NCBI GenBank assembly: GCA_937951345.1
Contig: CALFCF010000088.1
Location: 1 to 50,838 of the forward strand
From: an uncultured Granulosicoccaceae bacterium
Lineage (GTDB): Bacteria > Pseudomonadota > Gammaproteobacteria > Granulosicoccales > Granulosicoccaceae
Reading direction: 5' to 3'
Length of the DNA stretch: 50,838 nt
Numbering within the stretch: position 1 is the stretch's first letter; the number at the start of each line of letters is the position of its first letter. This document shows, piece after piece, positions 8,572-18,882 of the stretch. Below the pieces are notes generated by a model that saw only the letters and a list, made by a program, of their open reading frames with translations, did not search any database and was not told the DNA's origin. The translations under genes were made by a program, and so were the position numbers.

Positions 8572-9198
8572 GTGTTACGTGTAGGGCTGACCGGCGGTAT
8601 CGCCAGTGGCAAAAGCACAGTGGCAGAATTGTTCGCTGAGAAAGGTGTACCGGTGATCGATTCGGATAAGCTGGCGCGTGAAGTGGTGTTACCGGGTACA
8701 TCCGGCCTGGAATCACTTGTGCAGCAATTCGGTGAGAAGATTCTAAACCAGGACAACACACTCGATCGTGCGAAACTTCGTCAAATCGTTTTCAATAGTA
8801 CGACTGCTCGGCAGCAGGTTGAGAACATTCTGCACCCGGCTATACGCGAACTGTCAGAACAACAGGCTCAACAATATGAAAAGGCTAACCAGCCTTACTG
8901 TCTGTTCGATATTCCCTTATTGGTAGAGACTGGCCAGCAACACCGGTTTGACCGGGTACTGATTGTCGATGTCAGCGAAGAAATTCAAATAACCCGTGTG
9001 GTGGCACGAGACGGTTCATCGCAGGAACAGGCGTTAAAGATTATTCAATCACAAGCACCCCGACTGGAACGGCTCGATGCGGCAACCGACGTGATTATCA
9101 ACAATGTGATGCTGACAGCATTGGCTGACGAGATCGATTTTTTCCACCAGAAGTTTACATCCTTAGCAGAAAAACAACCGACAACATTAATTTGCTAA
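8572..9198 (+). CDS. coaE: Dephospho-CoA kinase
   Basis: Last step of coenzyme A synthesis: ATP-dependent phosphorylation of the 3'-hydroxyl of dephospho-CoA. The P loop GLTGGIASGKST lies at the N terminus, followed by DSDKLAREVV and FDIPLLVETG, which bind substrate. The GTG at 8572 gives 208 residues starting MLRVGLTGGI, the standard family beginning; an in-frame ATG at 8542 would add ten residues without family counterpart. AGG at 8560-8562 is a weak ribosome site for the GTG. It sits downstream of pilD as in Pseudomonas, but the genes that often follow it (zapD, yacG) are absent here. Confidence 0.93.
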   Translation: MLRVGLTGGIASGKSTVAELFAEKGVPVIDSDKLAREVVLPGTSGLESLVQQFGEKILNQDNTLDRAKLRQIVFNSTTARQQVENILHPAIRELSEQQAQQYEKANQPYCLFDIPLLVETGQQHRFDRVLIVDVSEEIQITRVVARDGSSQEQALKIIQSQAPRLERLDAATDVIINNVMLTALADEIDFFHQKFTSLAEKQPTTLIC

Positions 9199-9202
9199 AT
9201 TA

Positions 9203-9325
9203 ATGTGCGACGACAGTGAAGTTACCGATGTGGTTACTGATGTCGTTGCTGCTATGGCCGCCGATGTGGTTACTGAAGTATTAAACAATGCGGTTGCTTA
9301 TTCTACAGCCGGTTGTTTTTTATAA
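9203..9325 (+). CDS. Doubtful 40-residue repetitive ORF
   Basis: A short frame opening 4 bp after the coaE stop and reading MCDDSEVTDVVTDVVAAMAA followed by DVVTEVLNNAVAYSTAGCFL. It is built on a direct repeat: 16 bp (CCGATGTGGTTACTGA) occur at 9225-9240 and again at 9261-9276, 36 bp apart and in frame. No ribosome site is visible, and the coaE stop lies inside a 10-bp stem (9184-9193 with 9197-9206). It could be a small peptide gene or a simple repeat expansion in a spacer. Confidence 0.2.
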   Translation: MCDDSEVTDVVTDVVAAMAADVVTEVLNNAVAYSTAGCFL

Positions 9326-9329
9326 TCTC

Positions 9330-9746
9330 TTACGTAATCTTGCCAACCACCTTATCAACTATCGGTACATTAGCTGCCGGAAAATCCAGCGATTGCAGAC
9401 CTGTTAGCGACACCCACTGCATCTGTTGCCCTTCTCTCGATTGAGGATCGCCGCTGAAGCGCCATACATCCCAGAAATACAGCACAACCTGTTTGTCCGC
9501 GTACGTGTGTTCCACCCTTTCAAACGGTGACGCTGACTCAATATAAATACCGAGTTCCTCGTGTAACTCCCGACACAGCGTTGCAAATACTGATTCCAGC
9601 GAATCGCTCTTACCACCGGGAAACTCCCACAATCCCCCCTGATGTTGTTCAGGTTTACGCAATGTCAGTAACACGGCATCGCGCTGCTCGTTCCATATAA
9701 TGCCGGCAGCAACAGACACGGTTGGAGATTTAGAAGTAGCGTTCAA
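9330..9746 (-). CDS. mutT: MutT-type Nudix hydrolase
   Basis: Hydrolyses oxidised purine nucleoside triphosphates such as 8-oxo-dGTP, preventing A:T to C:G transversions; 138 residues. The Nudix box is intact: GGKSDSLESVFATLCRELHEELGI fits Gx5Ex7REUxEExGU, preceded by GGLWEFPGGK. The only start codon giving the full domain is TTG at 9746; a GTG at 9719 would begin exactly at the first strand (SVAAGIIWN) and is a real alternative. It follows argJ by 42 bp on the same strand, an arrangement near secA shared with Pseudomonas. Confidence 0.9.
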   Translation of the reverse strand: MNATSKSPTVSVAAGIIWNEQRDAVLLTLRKPEQHQGGLWEFPGGKSDSLESVFATLCRELHEELGIYIESASPFERVEHTYADKQVVLYFWDVWRFSGDPQSREGQQMQWVSLTGLQSLDFPAANVPIVDKVVGKIT

Positions 9747-9788
9747 AGCAGTTGTAGCATGGATTATCCAGCAAACGTTTTAGTCAGG

Positions 9789-11045
9789 CTAGCTACGATA
9801 ATCTGCATTTATACTGACATAGTCATGCGACAAATCACTCGCCCAGCAGGTCCACGATTTTTCACCGGCACCGAGATCAATATCGATTTGTAATTCAGCC
9901 GCTTGCATGATGTCTTGTCCAATTTCGTCCGTGTAACCCGGAGCAGGTTGACCGGCATCCATAACATCGACTCGTTTTTCGGCGTTGCCCAGTGCAAGCG
10001 AAAACTTGTTCAGATCGAGATAGTCCAACCCGGAACGACCAACTGCCATGATGATTCGCCCTAGATTGGCATCACTTGCAAAAAAGGCAGTCTTGACCAG
10101 CGGGGAATTCCCTACAGTCAATGCGACAAGTTTACAGTCGTTTTCGCTCTTTCCACCGCTAACACGAACAGTGATAAATTTACTGGCACCTTCGCCGTCG
10201 CGCACCAGTGCATGTGCCAGCCACGTGGCAACCCGGAGAACTGAACCACTGAATGCAGGCCAGGCAGGATGGTCAGTATCAAGCACGTTACCATCGACAC
10301 GACTAGCACCACTGACACCAGTGGCTACAAGTACAAATGCATCATTGGTCGATGTATCACCATCAACGGTTACCGAATTGAAGGTTCGATCAGCTACCTC
10401 TTCACAAAGTGATTGCAACACATCACTTGAGACCGATGCATCGGTAAACACATAAGCCAGCATTGTCGCCATATTCGGTTGAATCATGCCAGAACCTTTG
10501 GCAAAGCCACCAACCGTGATTGATTGGCCGTCAACTTCAACCTGCTCGCTGTACTGTTTAAGTACTGTGTCGGTTGTCATAATACCTTCTGCTGCGGATC
10601 GCCAATGATCAGACGTTGTACCGAGCGATAAAGCGACCTGATCAATGCCGTTCCTCATCGTATCACCCGGTAGCTGCTCACCAATGACGCCTGTTGAGAA
10701 TGGCAATACCTGATCGGTAGCAATGCCGAGAATATCAGCCACCTGCGAACAGTGTGAACGCGCGTTCTGCAAACCCTGAGTCCCGGTTGCAGCATTGGCA
10801 CCACCGGAATTAATCAACAGCGCCCGAATTGCGCCTTTTGATGCTTTCAGATGTTGTCGCGCAACAGTTACAGGTGCGGCGCAATAAGCATTTCGCGTAA
10901 ACACGGCGGCGGTATGGGACGTTGTATCAAGATTAACCAGCACCAGATCTTTGGCATTGTTTTTCTTGAGGCCCGCGGCAACCGTACCAAGGCGGACCCC
11001 TGGGACGGCTGTGATGGATTCTGGTACAACGAGGTTAACTGGCAT
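9789..11045 (-). CDS. argJ: Bifunctional ornithine acetyltransferase / N-acetylglutamate synthase ArgJ
   Basis: Transfers acetyl from N-acetylornithine to glutamate, recycling the acetyl group in arginine synthesis; 418 residues from ATG 11045 (MPVNLVVPES). The protein is made as a precursor that splits itself at the Ala-Thr bond in KGSGMIQPNMATMLAY, with the Thr becoming the nucleophile of the beta chain; this motif is intact. The N-terminal GVRLGTVAAGLKK and the oxyanion-hole region FSTGVIGEQLP are also present. A GTG at 11066 would add seven residues but matches the family less well. About 190 bp separate it from secA upstream, including two copies of TTTACCGG in tandem. Confidence 0.96.
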   Translation of the reverse strand: MPVNLVVPESITAVPGVRLGTVAAGLKKNNAKDLVLVNLDTTSHTAAVFTRNAYCAAPVTVARQHLKASKGAIRALLINSGGANAATGTQGLQNARSHCSQVADILGIATDQVLPFSTGVIGEQLPGDTMRNGIDQVALSLGTTSDHWRSAAEGIMTTDTVLKQYSEQVEVDGQSITVGGFAKGSGMIQPNMATMLAYVFTDASVSSDVLQSLCEEVADRTFNSVTVDGDTSTNDAFVLVATGVSGASRVDGNVLDTDHPAWPAFSGSVLRVATWLAHALVRDGEGASKFITVRVSGGKSENDCKLVALTVGNSPLVKTAFFASDANLGRIIMAVGRSGLDYLDLNKFSLALGNAEKRVDVMDAGQPAPGYTDEIGQDIMQAAELQIDIDLGAGEKSWTCWASDLSHDYVSINADYRS

Positions 11046-11232
11046 GCGGGTAGAATAACCCGACACGGTTTGATTGCAAGTGCATTGATTGCAAGCATGT
11101 TCAGCGCAAACACATAGGCGCGCCTGCTTCGATCACTCAGAACTTCCCTGCACTACTGGCCGGGTTGATTAAACCGTGTATTTGTTTTACCGGTATTTGC
11201 TTTACCGGTTTTAGTTTGCGAACGCCGCTGGA

Positions 11233-14043
11233 TTACAATTTGCCGTGACACTGCTTATACTTTTTGCCTGAACCGCAGGGGCAGGGTTCATTACGACCGA
11301 CCTTACGACCATCTCGTACGAAAGGTTGCTCAGGTGTTTGTGCCTGACCAGCACCAGCCCCGCCAGCCGCCGACTGATGGGCAGCAGTGGCTCGCTGCGC
11401 GGCAAGTTCCTCATCACTGAGATCTGCATCCTGACCGGGAGCTGCAGCATCATCAAATGCACTGGTGGCACTGGCATGCTGATACTCCAGTGAATCAATT
11501 TGCTGTTGCTGAGCAAGTTGCTGTGCTCTCGCAGCTTCCACTTCCGCCTGATCCTGCACCTGCACACGACTGAGCAACGTCACGACATCAGTGCGGTACT
11601 CGTCAAGCATAGTCATAAACAATTCGTAGGCTTCGCGTTTGTATTCCTGCTTGGGGTTCTTCTGCGCATAGCCACGCAAACCAACGCTCTGACGTAAGTA
11701 ATCCATACCTGCCAGATGCTCTTTCCAGTGCTCATCCAGCTTCTGTAAAACAATCGCTTTTTCAAACTGGCGCAGCGGTTCACTGCCCGCGAGTTCTTCT
11801 TTGCCTTTGTACTTTTCTTCCAATGCCGACACAATCCGCTCTTTGATCGAATCGACTTCGATATCCGGCTCCTGCTCAAGCCATGCTGCAACATCGAATG
11901 ACTCACCTGTCATTAACTCAAGCTGTGATTTAAGACCAGGTAAATCCCACATCTCCTCGATCGATTCAGGCGGAATGTGAGCATCCACCACACCACTGAC
12001 AACGTCATCACGCATATCAGCAATGGTTTCGTTAACGTTTTCTTCAAACATGTACTCGTTACGTTGCTCGTAGACAACCTTACGCTGATCATTAGCAACA
12101 TCGTCATATTCAAGCAGATGCTTACGAATATCGAAGTTATGGCCCTCTACTTTTCGTTGCGCATTTTCGATCGCTTTGGTCACCCATGGATGCTCTATGG
12201 CCTCTCCCTCTTCCATCCCCAGCTTTTGCATTAGATTACCCATCCGGTCTGACGCAAATATACGCATCAGGCTGTCTTCCAGCGACAGGTAAAAACGGCT
12301 CGAACCGGCATCACCCTGGCGTCCTGAGCGACCACGCAGTTGATTGTCAATACGGCGCGATTCGTGACGCTCGGTACCGATAATGTGCAAGCCACCAGCA
12401 GCCAGCACGTCATCGTGGCGCTTTTGCCAGGCGGTGGTTACTTCTGCATTTTTAGCATCACTAACATCTTCTTCCTGTGCCAGTGATGAAAGCTCGCTCT
12501 CGAGATTTCCACCCAGAACGATGTCGGTGCCACGGCCTGCCATGTTAGTGGCTATCGTTACCGCACCAGGCAATCCGGCGTTGGCAATAATCTGCGCTTC
12601 ACGCTCATGTTGTTTCGCATTCAACACTTCATGGTCGATATTTTTCTCGCGTAACAAACCTGCCAGATACTCAGAGGTTTCGATTGATGTGGTACCGACC
12701 AACACAGGCTGTTGGCGCGATACACAGCCTTCGATGTCCTCGATAATGGCCATGTACTTTTCATCAGGAGTCAGGTACACCAGATCAGGGCGATCATCAC
12801 GTACCATTTCACGGTGTGTTGGTATAACAACGACTTCCAGATTGTAGATTTGCTGGAATTCGAACGCTTCGGTATCCGCAGTACCTGTCATCCCTGCAAG
12901 TTTGTCGTAGAGCCTGAAGAAATTCTGAAACGTTATTGACGCGAGAGTCTGGTTTTCACGTTGAATCTGGACGTTTTCTTTAGCCTCTATCGCCTGATGC
13001 AAACCATCTGACCAACGCCTGCCCTCCATGGTGCGACCGGTGAATTCATCAACAATAACTACCTGTCCGTTTTTAACGATGTATGCGACATTTTTCTGAA
13101 ACAAGGCATGCGCCCGCATTGCAGCGTTCAAATGATGTAGCAACATGATTTTCGACGGATCATAGAGACTCTCGCCTTCTTCCAACAGGCCTGCGTCTGT
13201 TAGTAATTCCTCAGCCCGGTCATGACCGCTTTCGGTCAGATGAACCTGCTTGGATTTCTCGTCAACGCTAAAATCGCCATCGCCGTCATCTTCCTGCTGG
13301 CGAACAAGTTTCGGTACCAATTTATCGATTTTGCTATAGAGATCCGAATCACTATCTGCCGGACCTGAAATGATCAGGGGTGTACGCGCTTCGTCGATCA
13401 ATATCGAGTCAACCTCATCTACGATTGCAAAGTGCAGATCACGCTGAACTTTTGAATCCGGCGACAACGCCATATTGTCGCGCAGATAATCGAAACCGAA
13501 TTCATTGTTAGTACCGTAAGTGACATCAGCAGCATACGCCTCGCGCCGGGCTTCGTGAGACAAATTGGCGACGATCACGCCCACACTCAAACCCAGGAAC
13601 TGGTAAATCTTGCCCATCCAGTCAGAATCGCGCTGCGCCAGATAATCGTTGACCGTGACAACATGCACACCACGCCCGGTTAATGCATTCAGATAGACCG
13701 CGGTCGTTGCGACCAGTGTTTTACCTTCACCGGTGCGCATTTCTGCAATTCTGCCGCTATTGAGCACCATGCCACCGATAAGCTGCACATCGAAGTGGCG
13801 CATGCCAAGTGCACGCTTGCCGGCTTCTCTGACTACAGCAAAAGCCTCAGGCAACAGCGAGTCAAGTGTTTCACCTGACTCCAGGCGGGAGCGAAAATCA
13901 TCGGTCTTGCCTTTCAGGGCATCGTCGCTGAGCTGACTTATCCCGGTTTCGAAGCCGTTAATCGCATCGACGTCTTTACTGAGTTGCTTAATCGTACGAT
14001 CATTACGACTACCAACAAATTTTTTGACAAGGTTTCCAAGCAT
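11233..14043 (-). CDS. secA: Preprotein translocase ATPase SecA
   Basis: Motor of the Sec pathway, driving unfolded proteins through SecYEG; 936 residues. Walker A is MRTGEGKT near residue 105, the DEAD-like motif is [17 protein letters not shown], and the second nucleotide domain has [14 protein letters not shown] and [11 protein letters not shown]. The helical scaffold region follows, then an Ala/Gln-rich linker and the C-terminal zinc finger [15 protein letters not shown], which binds SecB and phospholipid. AAGGT about 8 bp upstream of the ATG is a usable ribosome site. No secM-like gene lies upstream; the 173-bp gap before it separates it from the M23 peptidase gene. The many frames seen antisense to it are shadows. 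Confidence 0.98.
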   Translation of the reverse strand: MLGNLVKKFVGSRNDRTIKQLSKDVDAINGFETGISQLSDDALKGKTDDFRSRLESGETLDSLLPEAFAVVREAGKRALGMRHFDVQLIGGMVLNSGRIAEMRTGEGKTLVATTAVYLNALTGRGVHVVTVNDYLAQRDSDWMGKIYQFLGLSVGVIVANLSHEARREAYAADVTYGTNNEFGFDYLRDNMALSPDSKVQRDLHFAIVDEVDSILIDEARTPLIISGPADSDSDLYSKIDKLVPKLVRQQEDDGDGDFSVDEKSKQVHLTESGHDRAEELLTDAGLLEEGESLYDPSKIMLLHHLNAAMRAHALFQKNVAYIVKNGQVVIVDEFTGRTMEGRRWSDGLHQAIEAKENVQIQRENQTLASITFQNFFRLYDKLAGMTGTADTEAFEFQQIYNLEVVVIPTHREMVRDDRPDLVYLTPDEKYMAIIEDIEGCVSRQQPVLVGTTSIETSEYLAGLLREKNIDHEVLNAKQHEREAQIIANAGLPGAVTIATNMAGRGTDIVLGGNLESELSSLAQEEDVSDAKNAEVTTAWQKRHDDVLAAGGLHIIGTERHESRRIDNQLRGRSGRQGDAGSSRFYLSLEDSLMRIFASDRMGNLMQKLGMEEGEAIEHPWVTKAIENAQRKVEGHNFDIRKHLLEYDDVANDQRKVVYEQRNEYMFEENVNETIADMRDDVVSGVVDAHIPPESIEEMWDLPGLKSQLELMTGESFDVAAWLEQEPDIEVDSIKERIVSALEEKYKGKEELAGSEPLRQFEKAIVLQKLDEHWKEHLAGMDYLRQSVGLRGYAQKNPKQEYKREAYELFMTMLDEYRTDVVTLLSRVQVQDQAEVEAARAQQLAQQQQIDSLEYQHASATSAFDDAAAPGQDADLSDEELAAQRATAAHQSAAGGAGAGQAQTPEQPFVRDGRKVGRNEPCPCGSGKKYKQCHGKL

Positions 14044-14216
14044 TAGGTTTTACCTTATTACCGCAACCGAACGGGAGACAGAAAAAGCGAATTACGCACT
14101 GTAAAGTTTACAACGTTTCGAGTCAGTTACCCGCATTATCCGAAATTAAGGGGATATCAAAACTAACCGCGACGGCCAACACAGCCAATATGGGTCTACC
14201 AACAAGCGGATCTGCA

Positions 14217-15059
14217 TTATCCTTTGGGTTGCACAGGCAACTGTAATGTCAGCAACGGATTTATTGGTTTGCCGTGGCTCCGCACCTCAACGTGCACATG
14301 CGGGCCGGTGGAACGGCCACTCGAGCCGACTCGCGCGATCATTTGCCCGCGATTTACCAACGCTCCCACCCGCACCAGATTTTCACTGTTGTGTCCGTAA
14401 CGGGTAACGAAGCCATTACCATGGTCGATTTCAACCAGATTGCCGTATGCCCCGTTTTGTCCGGAGAATGTCACTACACCCGAGCCCATCGCTAGTACAG
14501 GGCTACCAAACGCAGCACCCAAATCCAAGCCTTTGTGGACCCCGGCAGCATTTTCACTATAGCGACCGCGCCGGGCACCAAAGCGCGATGTAATACTATG
14601 CTGCGAAGCGCCGTAGAGCGGAACGCCTGAGGGCCATGCCAGACGTGCAACGCGCCTGTCAGAAAATATATCTGTCAACGCACTTAGACTGTCTTCTATA
14701 TGGTCAAGTTCGGAATTTAAAAGGGATAAATTATCTCGCGAGGCATCGAACTGCCGACAATCAGTAGCATCGAAGGAAAATTCACCATCTTGCATATCCG
14801 CCAACGACAGCAGTTCGCTGCCAAGCGCTTCAACCCGAACCAGCCGCGCGCAGAGGCTGCCAATGACTTCCATCAAATGGCGATCCTGCAAAGTACCGCC
14901 AGCCTCCGGCAATCTGAAGCTGACATCGCTCTCACCCCGTGAGACCGCCGTGGCCGCGTAAACAGCCGGGATGGTCGCCACAGGTGCAGACTTGAGTCCA
15001 GCAGTCAGATGACCGATTGCAAAGGCACAACCAGCCAGCAGCAGGCCGAGGCCTGCCAT
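14217..15059 (-). CDS. Membrane-anchored M23 (LytM-type) peptidase
   Basis: Putative periplasmic peptidoglycan endopeptidase or regulator, about 280 residues. An N-terminal membrane anchor (MAGLGLLLAGCAFAIGHL) is followed by a helical region with coiled-coil character and a C-terminal M23 domain: SRFGARRGR, HKGLDLGAAFGSPV with the first zinc ligands, and GPHVHVEVRSHGKPINP with the HxH ligands. The core catalytic residues are all visible, so it is probably active rather than a degenerate LytM protein. The start is uncertain: ATG 15059 lies right at the membrane helix, while ATG 15185 would give 323 residues but would overlap the divergent dciA start. The order secA, M23 gene, dciA, lpxC is the same as in Pseudomonas. 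Confidence 0.88.
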   Translation of the reverse strand: MAGLGLLLAGCAFAIGHLTAGLKSAPVATIPAVYAATAVSRGESDVSFRLPEAGGTLQDRHLMEVIGSLCARLVRVEALGSELLSLADMQDGEFSFDATDCRQFDASRDNLSLLNSELDHIEDSLSALTDIFSDRRVARLAWPSGVPLYGASQHSITSRFGARRGRYSENAAGVHKGLDLGAAFGSPVLAMGSGVVTFSGQNGAYGNLVEIDHGNGFVTRYGHNSENLVRVGALVNRGQMIARVGSSGRSTGPHVHVEVRSHGKPINPLLTLQLPVQPKG

Positions 15060-15156
15060 ATGGTCTTTGCGAATAACGGTGCTATAGTGAAGTTCTCGAT
15101 GTATTTGTCGAAACCACCTGATTGACCCTTCACAAAGACTGCTGCAGGTATTAATC

Positions 15157-15618
15157 GTGAGTCTGAAAAACGCTTGTGATTTCATAAGCAATCTGTCGGT
15201 AGGACGATCGATAAGACAACGACAGTACGATGCTGATCGGCTGATAGCGTTAGTCACAAAAAACGTGCCATTGGAACTACGTGAGCACCTTGTTCACGCC
15301 CGTATCAGTGACGTCCAATTAAAGATCACGGTAAGTAGCGCAGCTGTGGCAACCCGCTTGCGTTTTTCATCAACCCTGTTGCTGGACGCGGTGTCTTCTG
15401 CCGGGCACGCTGTTGACACAGTCACTATTCATGTCATGCCAGCCGACAAGCGTCGCTATGTGCAACAACAACCGTCACTGCAACCGTTAGACGCATCCCC
15501 TCAGACAGCACAGTCGCTGGAACGTATGGCAGGCGATATGGAAGATAATGAAATGCAGACAGCACTTATGCGGCTGGCGCGCGCGATGCGAAATCCCGGA
15601 GGCAATTCCGGGAATTGA
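15157..15618 (+). CDS. dciA: DciA-type replicative helicase loader (DUF721)
   Basis: A 153-residue DUF721 protein. DciA is the ancestral bacterial factor that loads DnaB and is found where no DnaC is present. The domain runs from about residue 15 to 95 (VGRSIRQRQYDADRL through ATRLRFSSTLLLDAV), with the typical basic start and the alternating strand pattern; the C terminus is Gln/Pro-rich and probably disordered. The start is GTG at 15157 with GCAGG about 8 bp upstream. Position between the M23 gene and lpxC matches the dciA locus of Pseudomonas aeruginosa, which supports the name beyond the weak sequence conservation. It is divergent from the M23 gene and convergent with lpxC. Confidence 0.82.
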   Translation: MSLKNACDFISNLSVGRSIRQRQYDADRLIALVTKNVPLELREHLVHARISDVQLKITVSSAAVATRLRFSSTLLLDAVSSAGHAVDTVTIHVMPADKRRYVQQQPSLQPLDASPQTAQSLERMAGDMEDNEMQTALMRLARAMRNPGGNSGN

Positions 15619-15802
15619 ACTATTTGAATCGAGAAGCTGAGTTACCGCAGGAATGCGACCGGATTTGCTGAGCAACGCCCCGGATTTCGCCCCAAATTTA
15701 CTACACCTGGGCGCTGCGATACTCCGATGTTCAGAGCAACGCGAGACAATAAACAACCACAGAGGCGATCGTTTTTGGCAAGTAGGTGGCTGCGGGTTAG
15801 CC

Positions 15803-16792
15803 TCAGGTACCTGCCAGCGAAGGTGTCATATCTGCATGTCGCGCCATCGCGACAACCGGGCTTGGTACGTGATCAAGCGACTTGCCAAGTACATCTGCAA
15901 TCAGCGAATCATTTTGTTCCTGAACCGCATCCTCGAACGTAACCTCTTCCCAGGCATCTGCATTAGCTAATAATTCCCGCACCAGATGGTTGTTCAGTGC
16001 ATGCCCGGATTTCACACCGTTGAACGACCCGATCAGGCTGTGTCCCAACAGGTATAAATCACCGATAGCATCAAGAATCTTGTGTTTGACGAATTCATTC
16101 GGATAACGCAAACCGTCTTCATTCAGGACGCGGTATTCGTCAACGACAATGGCATTGTCGAGACTGCCGCCAAGAGCCAGATCACGTTGTCGCAATGCCT
16201 CAATGTCTTTGACAAAACCGAAGGTGCGTGCACGGCTGACTTCGCGCACGAACGAGGTGTGCGTGAAATCAATCTCTGTAGTGACGACATCGGATGTGAA
16301 CAACGGATGATCAAAATCGATGGTAAATTTGCATTTGAAGCCATTGTACGGCTCGAAACGGGCTAGCTTGTCCCCGTCTGTCACCTCAACGGCTTTCTTG
16401 ATACGAATAAACCGTCGCGCGGCGCTCTGCTCTAGTATGCCCGCCGACTGAATCAGGAACACAAAAGGCGCTGCACTACCGTCCATAATAGGCACTTCAG
16501 ATTCACTGACTTCGACAAAGCAGTTGTCTATGCCGAGGCCGGCGAAGGCTGCCATTAAATGCTCGACAGTGGATATCCGGACATCACCGCGACCGATAGT
16601 GGTCGCCAGCACCGTATCCTGTACATTCAACGCACTGCCCTGAATAGAGACCACCGGATTGGTGTCAGTACGACGAAACACAATGCCTGTGTTGACGGGT
16701 GCGGGGCGGAGCGTCAGGTAGACCTTCTTACCGGTGTGCAGTCCGATACCGGTTGCTCGTATGCTGTTCTTTAATGTTCTTTGTCTTATCAC
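15803..16792 (-). CDS. lpxC: UDP-3-O-acyl-N-acetylglucosamine deacetylase LpxC
   Basis: Zinc enzyme of the committed step of lipid A synthesis; 329 residues. Zinc ligands are H78 ([17 protein letters not shown]), H237 and D241 ([10 protein letters not shown]), and the catalytic H264 lies in SGHALNNHL. The start is GTG at 16792 ([11 protein letters not shown]), a normal beginning for the family, with GGGA upstream. The C terminus is slightly longer than in E. coli (305 residues). LpxC is usually controlled by FtsH-dependent proteolysis through its C terminus; here that end is DMTPSLAGT. It follows ftsZ but is cut off from it by a strong terminator and about 620 bp, so it has its own promoter. 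Confidence 0.97.
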   Translation of the reverse strand: MIRQRTLKNSIRATGIGLHTGKKVYLTLRPAPVNTGIVFRRTDTNPVVSIQGSALNVQDTVLATTIGRGDVRISTVEHLMAAFAGLGIDNCFVEVSESEVPIMDGSAAPFVFLIQSAGILEQSAARRFIRIKKAVEVTDGDKLARFEPYNGFKCKFTIDFDHPLFTSDVVTTEIDFTHTSFVREVSRARTFGFVKDIEALRQRDLALGGSLDNAIVVDEYRVLNEDGLRYPNEFVKHKILDAIGDLYLLGHSLIGSFNGVKSGHALNNHLVRELLANADAWEEVTFEDAVQEQNDSLIADVLGKSLDHVPSPVVAMARHADMTPSLAGT

Positions 16793-17411
16793 TGAACGCT
16801 ATCCCGAAACTGTATCGACCCGTATTTGATACGGGCCAACGGCGTATTTTTATATAAATGCCGAACACGCTTATTCGACCAGATCTCACTAAGTACAACG
16901 CAATAAGCAATAGTGGCAGCGGTGGTCTGATAACCCGTTGCCTGTCACATATTTTCAGATTCGATGACTGAACAATTGATGAAATCTACTTACTGTAATC
17001 TGCCAGGTGGCCGTGGCTACTCTCCACCGGGCGCTGCTTTTCACTCGAAAATCGCTTAACGGGCAGTCAATGGCTCCGGGCAATGGTGGCTACGGGCAAT
17101 GGCAACAGGCGTTCGGTGGTCGCTGTACTTCGGTAGACAACCTGATCCGTCCGATGCTGTATCCCGATCCGCGCGGCTACATCTGCGACTTACAGGTATA
17201 TATAGCAGTGATTCGTGTTTTTTCACGTGCTGGGAGACCGAATGGTAATCGAATAAACCCCACTAGCTCCACAATTCTTAAGTATTGGTAATTTAGCTCT
17301 GGAAGGATGGATTTTCGCTTCGATTAAATGATCAAGCAGCGACAGCCGACACTCTCCCAAATTGTCTACCTGAACAACCGTTATCGGGTTGTGTTTCTAA
17401 AACAATTCAAC
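16793..17411. other. lpxC upstream region, no convincing gene
   Basis: About 620 bp between lpxC and the ftsZ terminator. A small hairpin in the lpxC leader (CCCGTAT at 16819-16825, loop TTG, ATACGGG at 16829-16835) lies 27 bp before the start codon. A 94-residue frame on the plus strand (17007-17291) has no ribosome site and no recognisable domain and is not called. The lpxC promoter must lie here but I cannot pick one confidently. Confidence 0.6.
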
Positions 17412-17439
17412 AAAAAGCGGCCACCGAAGTGGCCGCTTT
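17412..17439 (-). terminator. Terminator of the dcw operon after ftsZ
   Basis: An 11-bp perfect stem (AAAGCGGCCAC at 17414-17424, complement at 17429-17439) with a four-base loop; read on the minus strand the loop is TTCG and the stem ends in TTTTT. It lies 28 bp past the ftsZ stop and closes the division gene cluster. Confidence 0.94.
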
Positions 17440-17466
17440 GAGCGCATTTTACATTCACCGACGCTG

Positions 17467-18798
17467 TTAATCAGCCTGACGTCTCAAAAATGCCGGAATA
17501 TCCAGATACTCTGAATCTCCGGATTGGCCGGCAGGCTGCCCACGTCCCTGCATGGTTTTACGCACCGGACCGGCCGCAGCATTGTCATACTGCTGCTGTT
17601 GCACGTTACCGGGGGCTGTTTCAACAGGGTGTGCTACCGATGGTTGCGTGTATCTGGGTGCATGGCCATTGCCACCGCTGGCGACCGGACGAGGAGCGTA
17701 GCCCGGTTGCGGAGCTGACTGGGCAGGCGCATAGCCCGGCGCACCACCCACAGCGGCCATACCACCTTGAGCGCGGCGCTGACCAAATTGACTCTGAGCC
17801 TGGGCCACATGCCGCACGTTCAGACGTTGCTGCTGCTGTGGCTGAGCAAGTCCGGTAGCGACAACCGTCACCCGCAGTTCACCATCCAGATCTTCATTTA
17901 TCGCAGTACCGACAACAACCGTTGCGTCATCAGCGGCAAATTGCTTAACCACGTTACCTACATCCTCAAATTCTCCGATGGCCATGTCAGTTCCGGCGGT
18001 AATGTTGACCAAAATGCCGCGGGCACCGGAGAGATCGATATCTTCAAGCAGCGGGCTGGAGATAGCCATTTCAGCCGCCTCGATAGCACGTTCGTCACCA
18101 CGACCAATGCCGGATCCCATCATTGCAAGCCCCATTTCCGACATCACAGTTCTGACATCAGCGAAGTCGACATTTATCAGGCCCGGGCTGGTGATGAGCT
18201 CGGAAATTCCCTGTACCGCTCCACGCAACACATCGTTGGCTGCCCGGAAAGCATCCAACAGCTGAATTTCTTTACCCAATACTGACAACAGCTTTTCATT
18301 GGGAATGGTGATCAGCGAATCGACATGGCCACGCAGTTCATCGATACCCTGAGTTGCAACTGACATACGCTTGTTGCCCTCGAACGGGAATGGCTTGGTC
18401 ACAACAGCCACGGTCAGCACACCCAGCTCCCGGGCGATCTGCGCCACGATAGGTATCGCACCTGTACCGGTACCACCACCCATACCAGCGGTCACAAAAA
18501 GCATATCAGTGCCTTGAATCAGCTCCTGAATGCGGTCACGGTCCTCCATTGCTGCCTGGCGACCGATTTCCGGATTAGCACCAGCACCCAGACCCTTGGT
18601 AATACTCTGTCCGATGTGCAAAACGGTTTTTGAACTCATTCCGGCAAGCGCCTGGGAGTCGGTGTTTGCGCAGATGAATTCAACACCTTCGATACCTGAT
18701 GACGCCATATGTTCTACAGCGTTACAGCCACCACCACCAACACCAATTAGCTTTATAACCGGTGCGTCATTTACGGTTTCTACTAGATCAAACTGCAT
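17467..18798 (-). CDS. ftsZ: Cell division GTPase FtsZ
   Basis: Tubulin-like GTPase that forms the Z ring; 443 residues. The tubulin signature GGGTGTG lies near residue 107, the T7 loop is [11 protein letters not shown], and the N terminus holds [11 protein letters not shown]. The C-terminal linker (about residues 320-428) is long, rich in Gln, Ala, Gly and Pro, and is followed by the conserved tail [14 protein letters not shown] that binds FtsA and ZipA. It starts 84 bp after the ftsA stop, and its own terminator follows. Confidence 0.99.
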   Translation of the reverse strand: MQFDLVETVNDAPVIKLIGVGGGGCNAVEHMASSGIEGVEFICANTDSQALAGMSSKTVLHIGQSITKGLGAGANPEIGRQAAMEDRDRIQELIQGTDMLFVTAGMGGGTGTGAIPIVAQIARELGVLTVAVVTKPFPFEGNKRMSVATQGIDELRGHVDSLITIPNEKLLSVLGKEIQLLDAFRAANDVLRGAVQGISELITSPGLINVDFADVRTVMSEMGLAMMGSGIGRGDERAIEAAEMAISSPLLEDIDLSGARGILVNITAGTDMAIGEFEDVGNVVKQFAADDATVVVGTAINEDLDGELRVTVVATGLAQPQQQQRLNVRHVAQAQSQFGQRRAQGGMAAVGGAPGYAPAQSAPQPGYAPRPVASGGNGHAPRYTQPSVAHPVETAPGNVQQQQYDNAAAGPVRKTMQGRGQPAGQSGDSEYLDIPAFLRRQAD

Positions 18799-18882
18799 TT
18801 TCAGTTCCTCGTCATATCAAGAGATTTGGATAAACGAGCCGCAACCGGCCCCCCAATTAACAAATAAAAAATAAACAAAAAG

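Noticed and set aside
11180-11215. Tandem TTTACCGG repeats downstream of secA as a terminator
   Set aside because: They can pair as ACCGGTA with TACCGGT, but no T tract follows on the secA strand.
12383-12847. A 154-codon frame antisense to secA
   Set aside because: Shadow of the strongly conserved secA reading frame.
17007-17291. A 94-codon frame between lpxC and ftsZ
   Set aside because: Starts at GTG without a ribosome site, odd composition, no recognisable motif.
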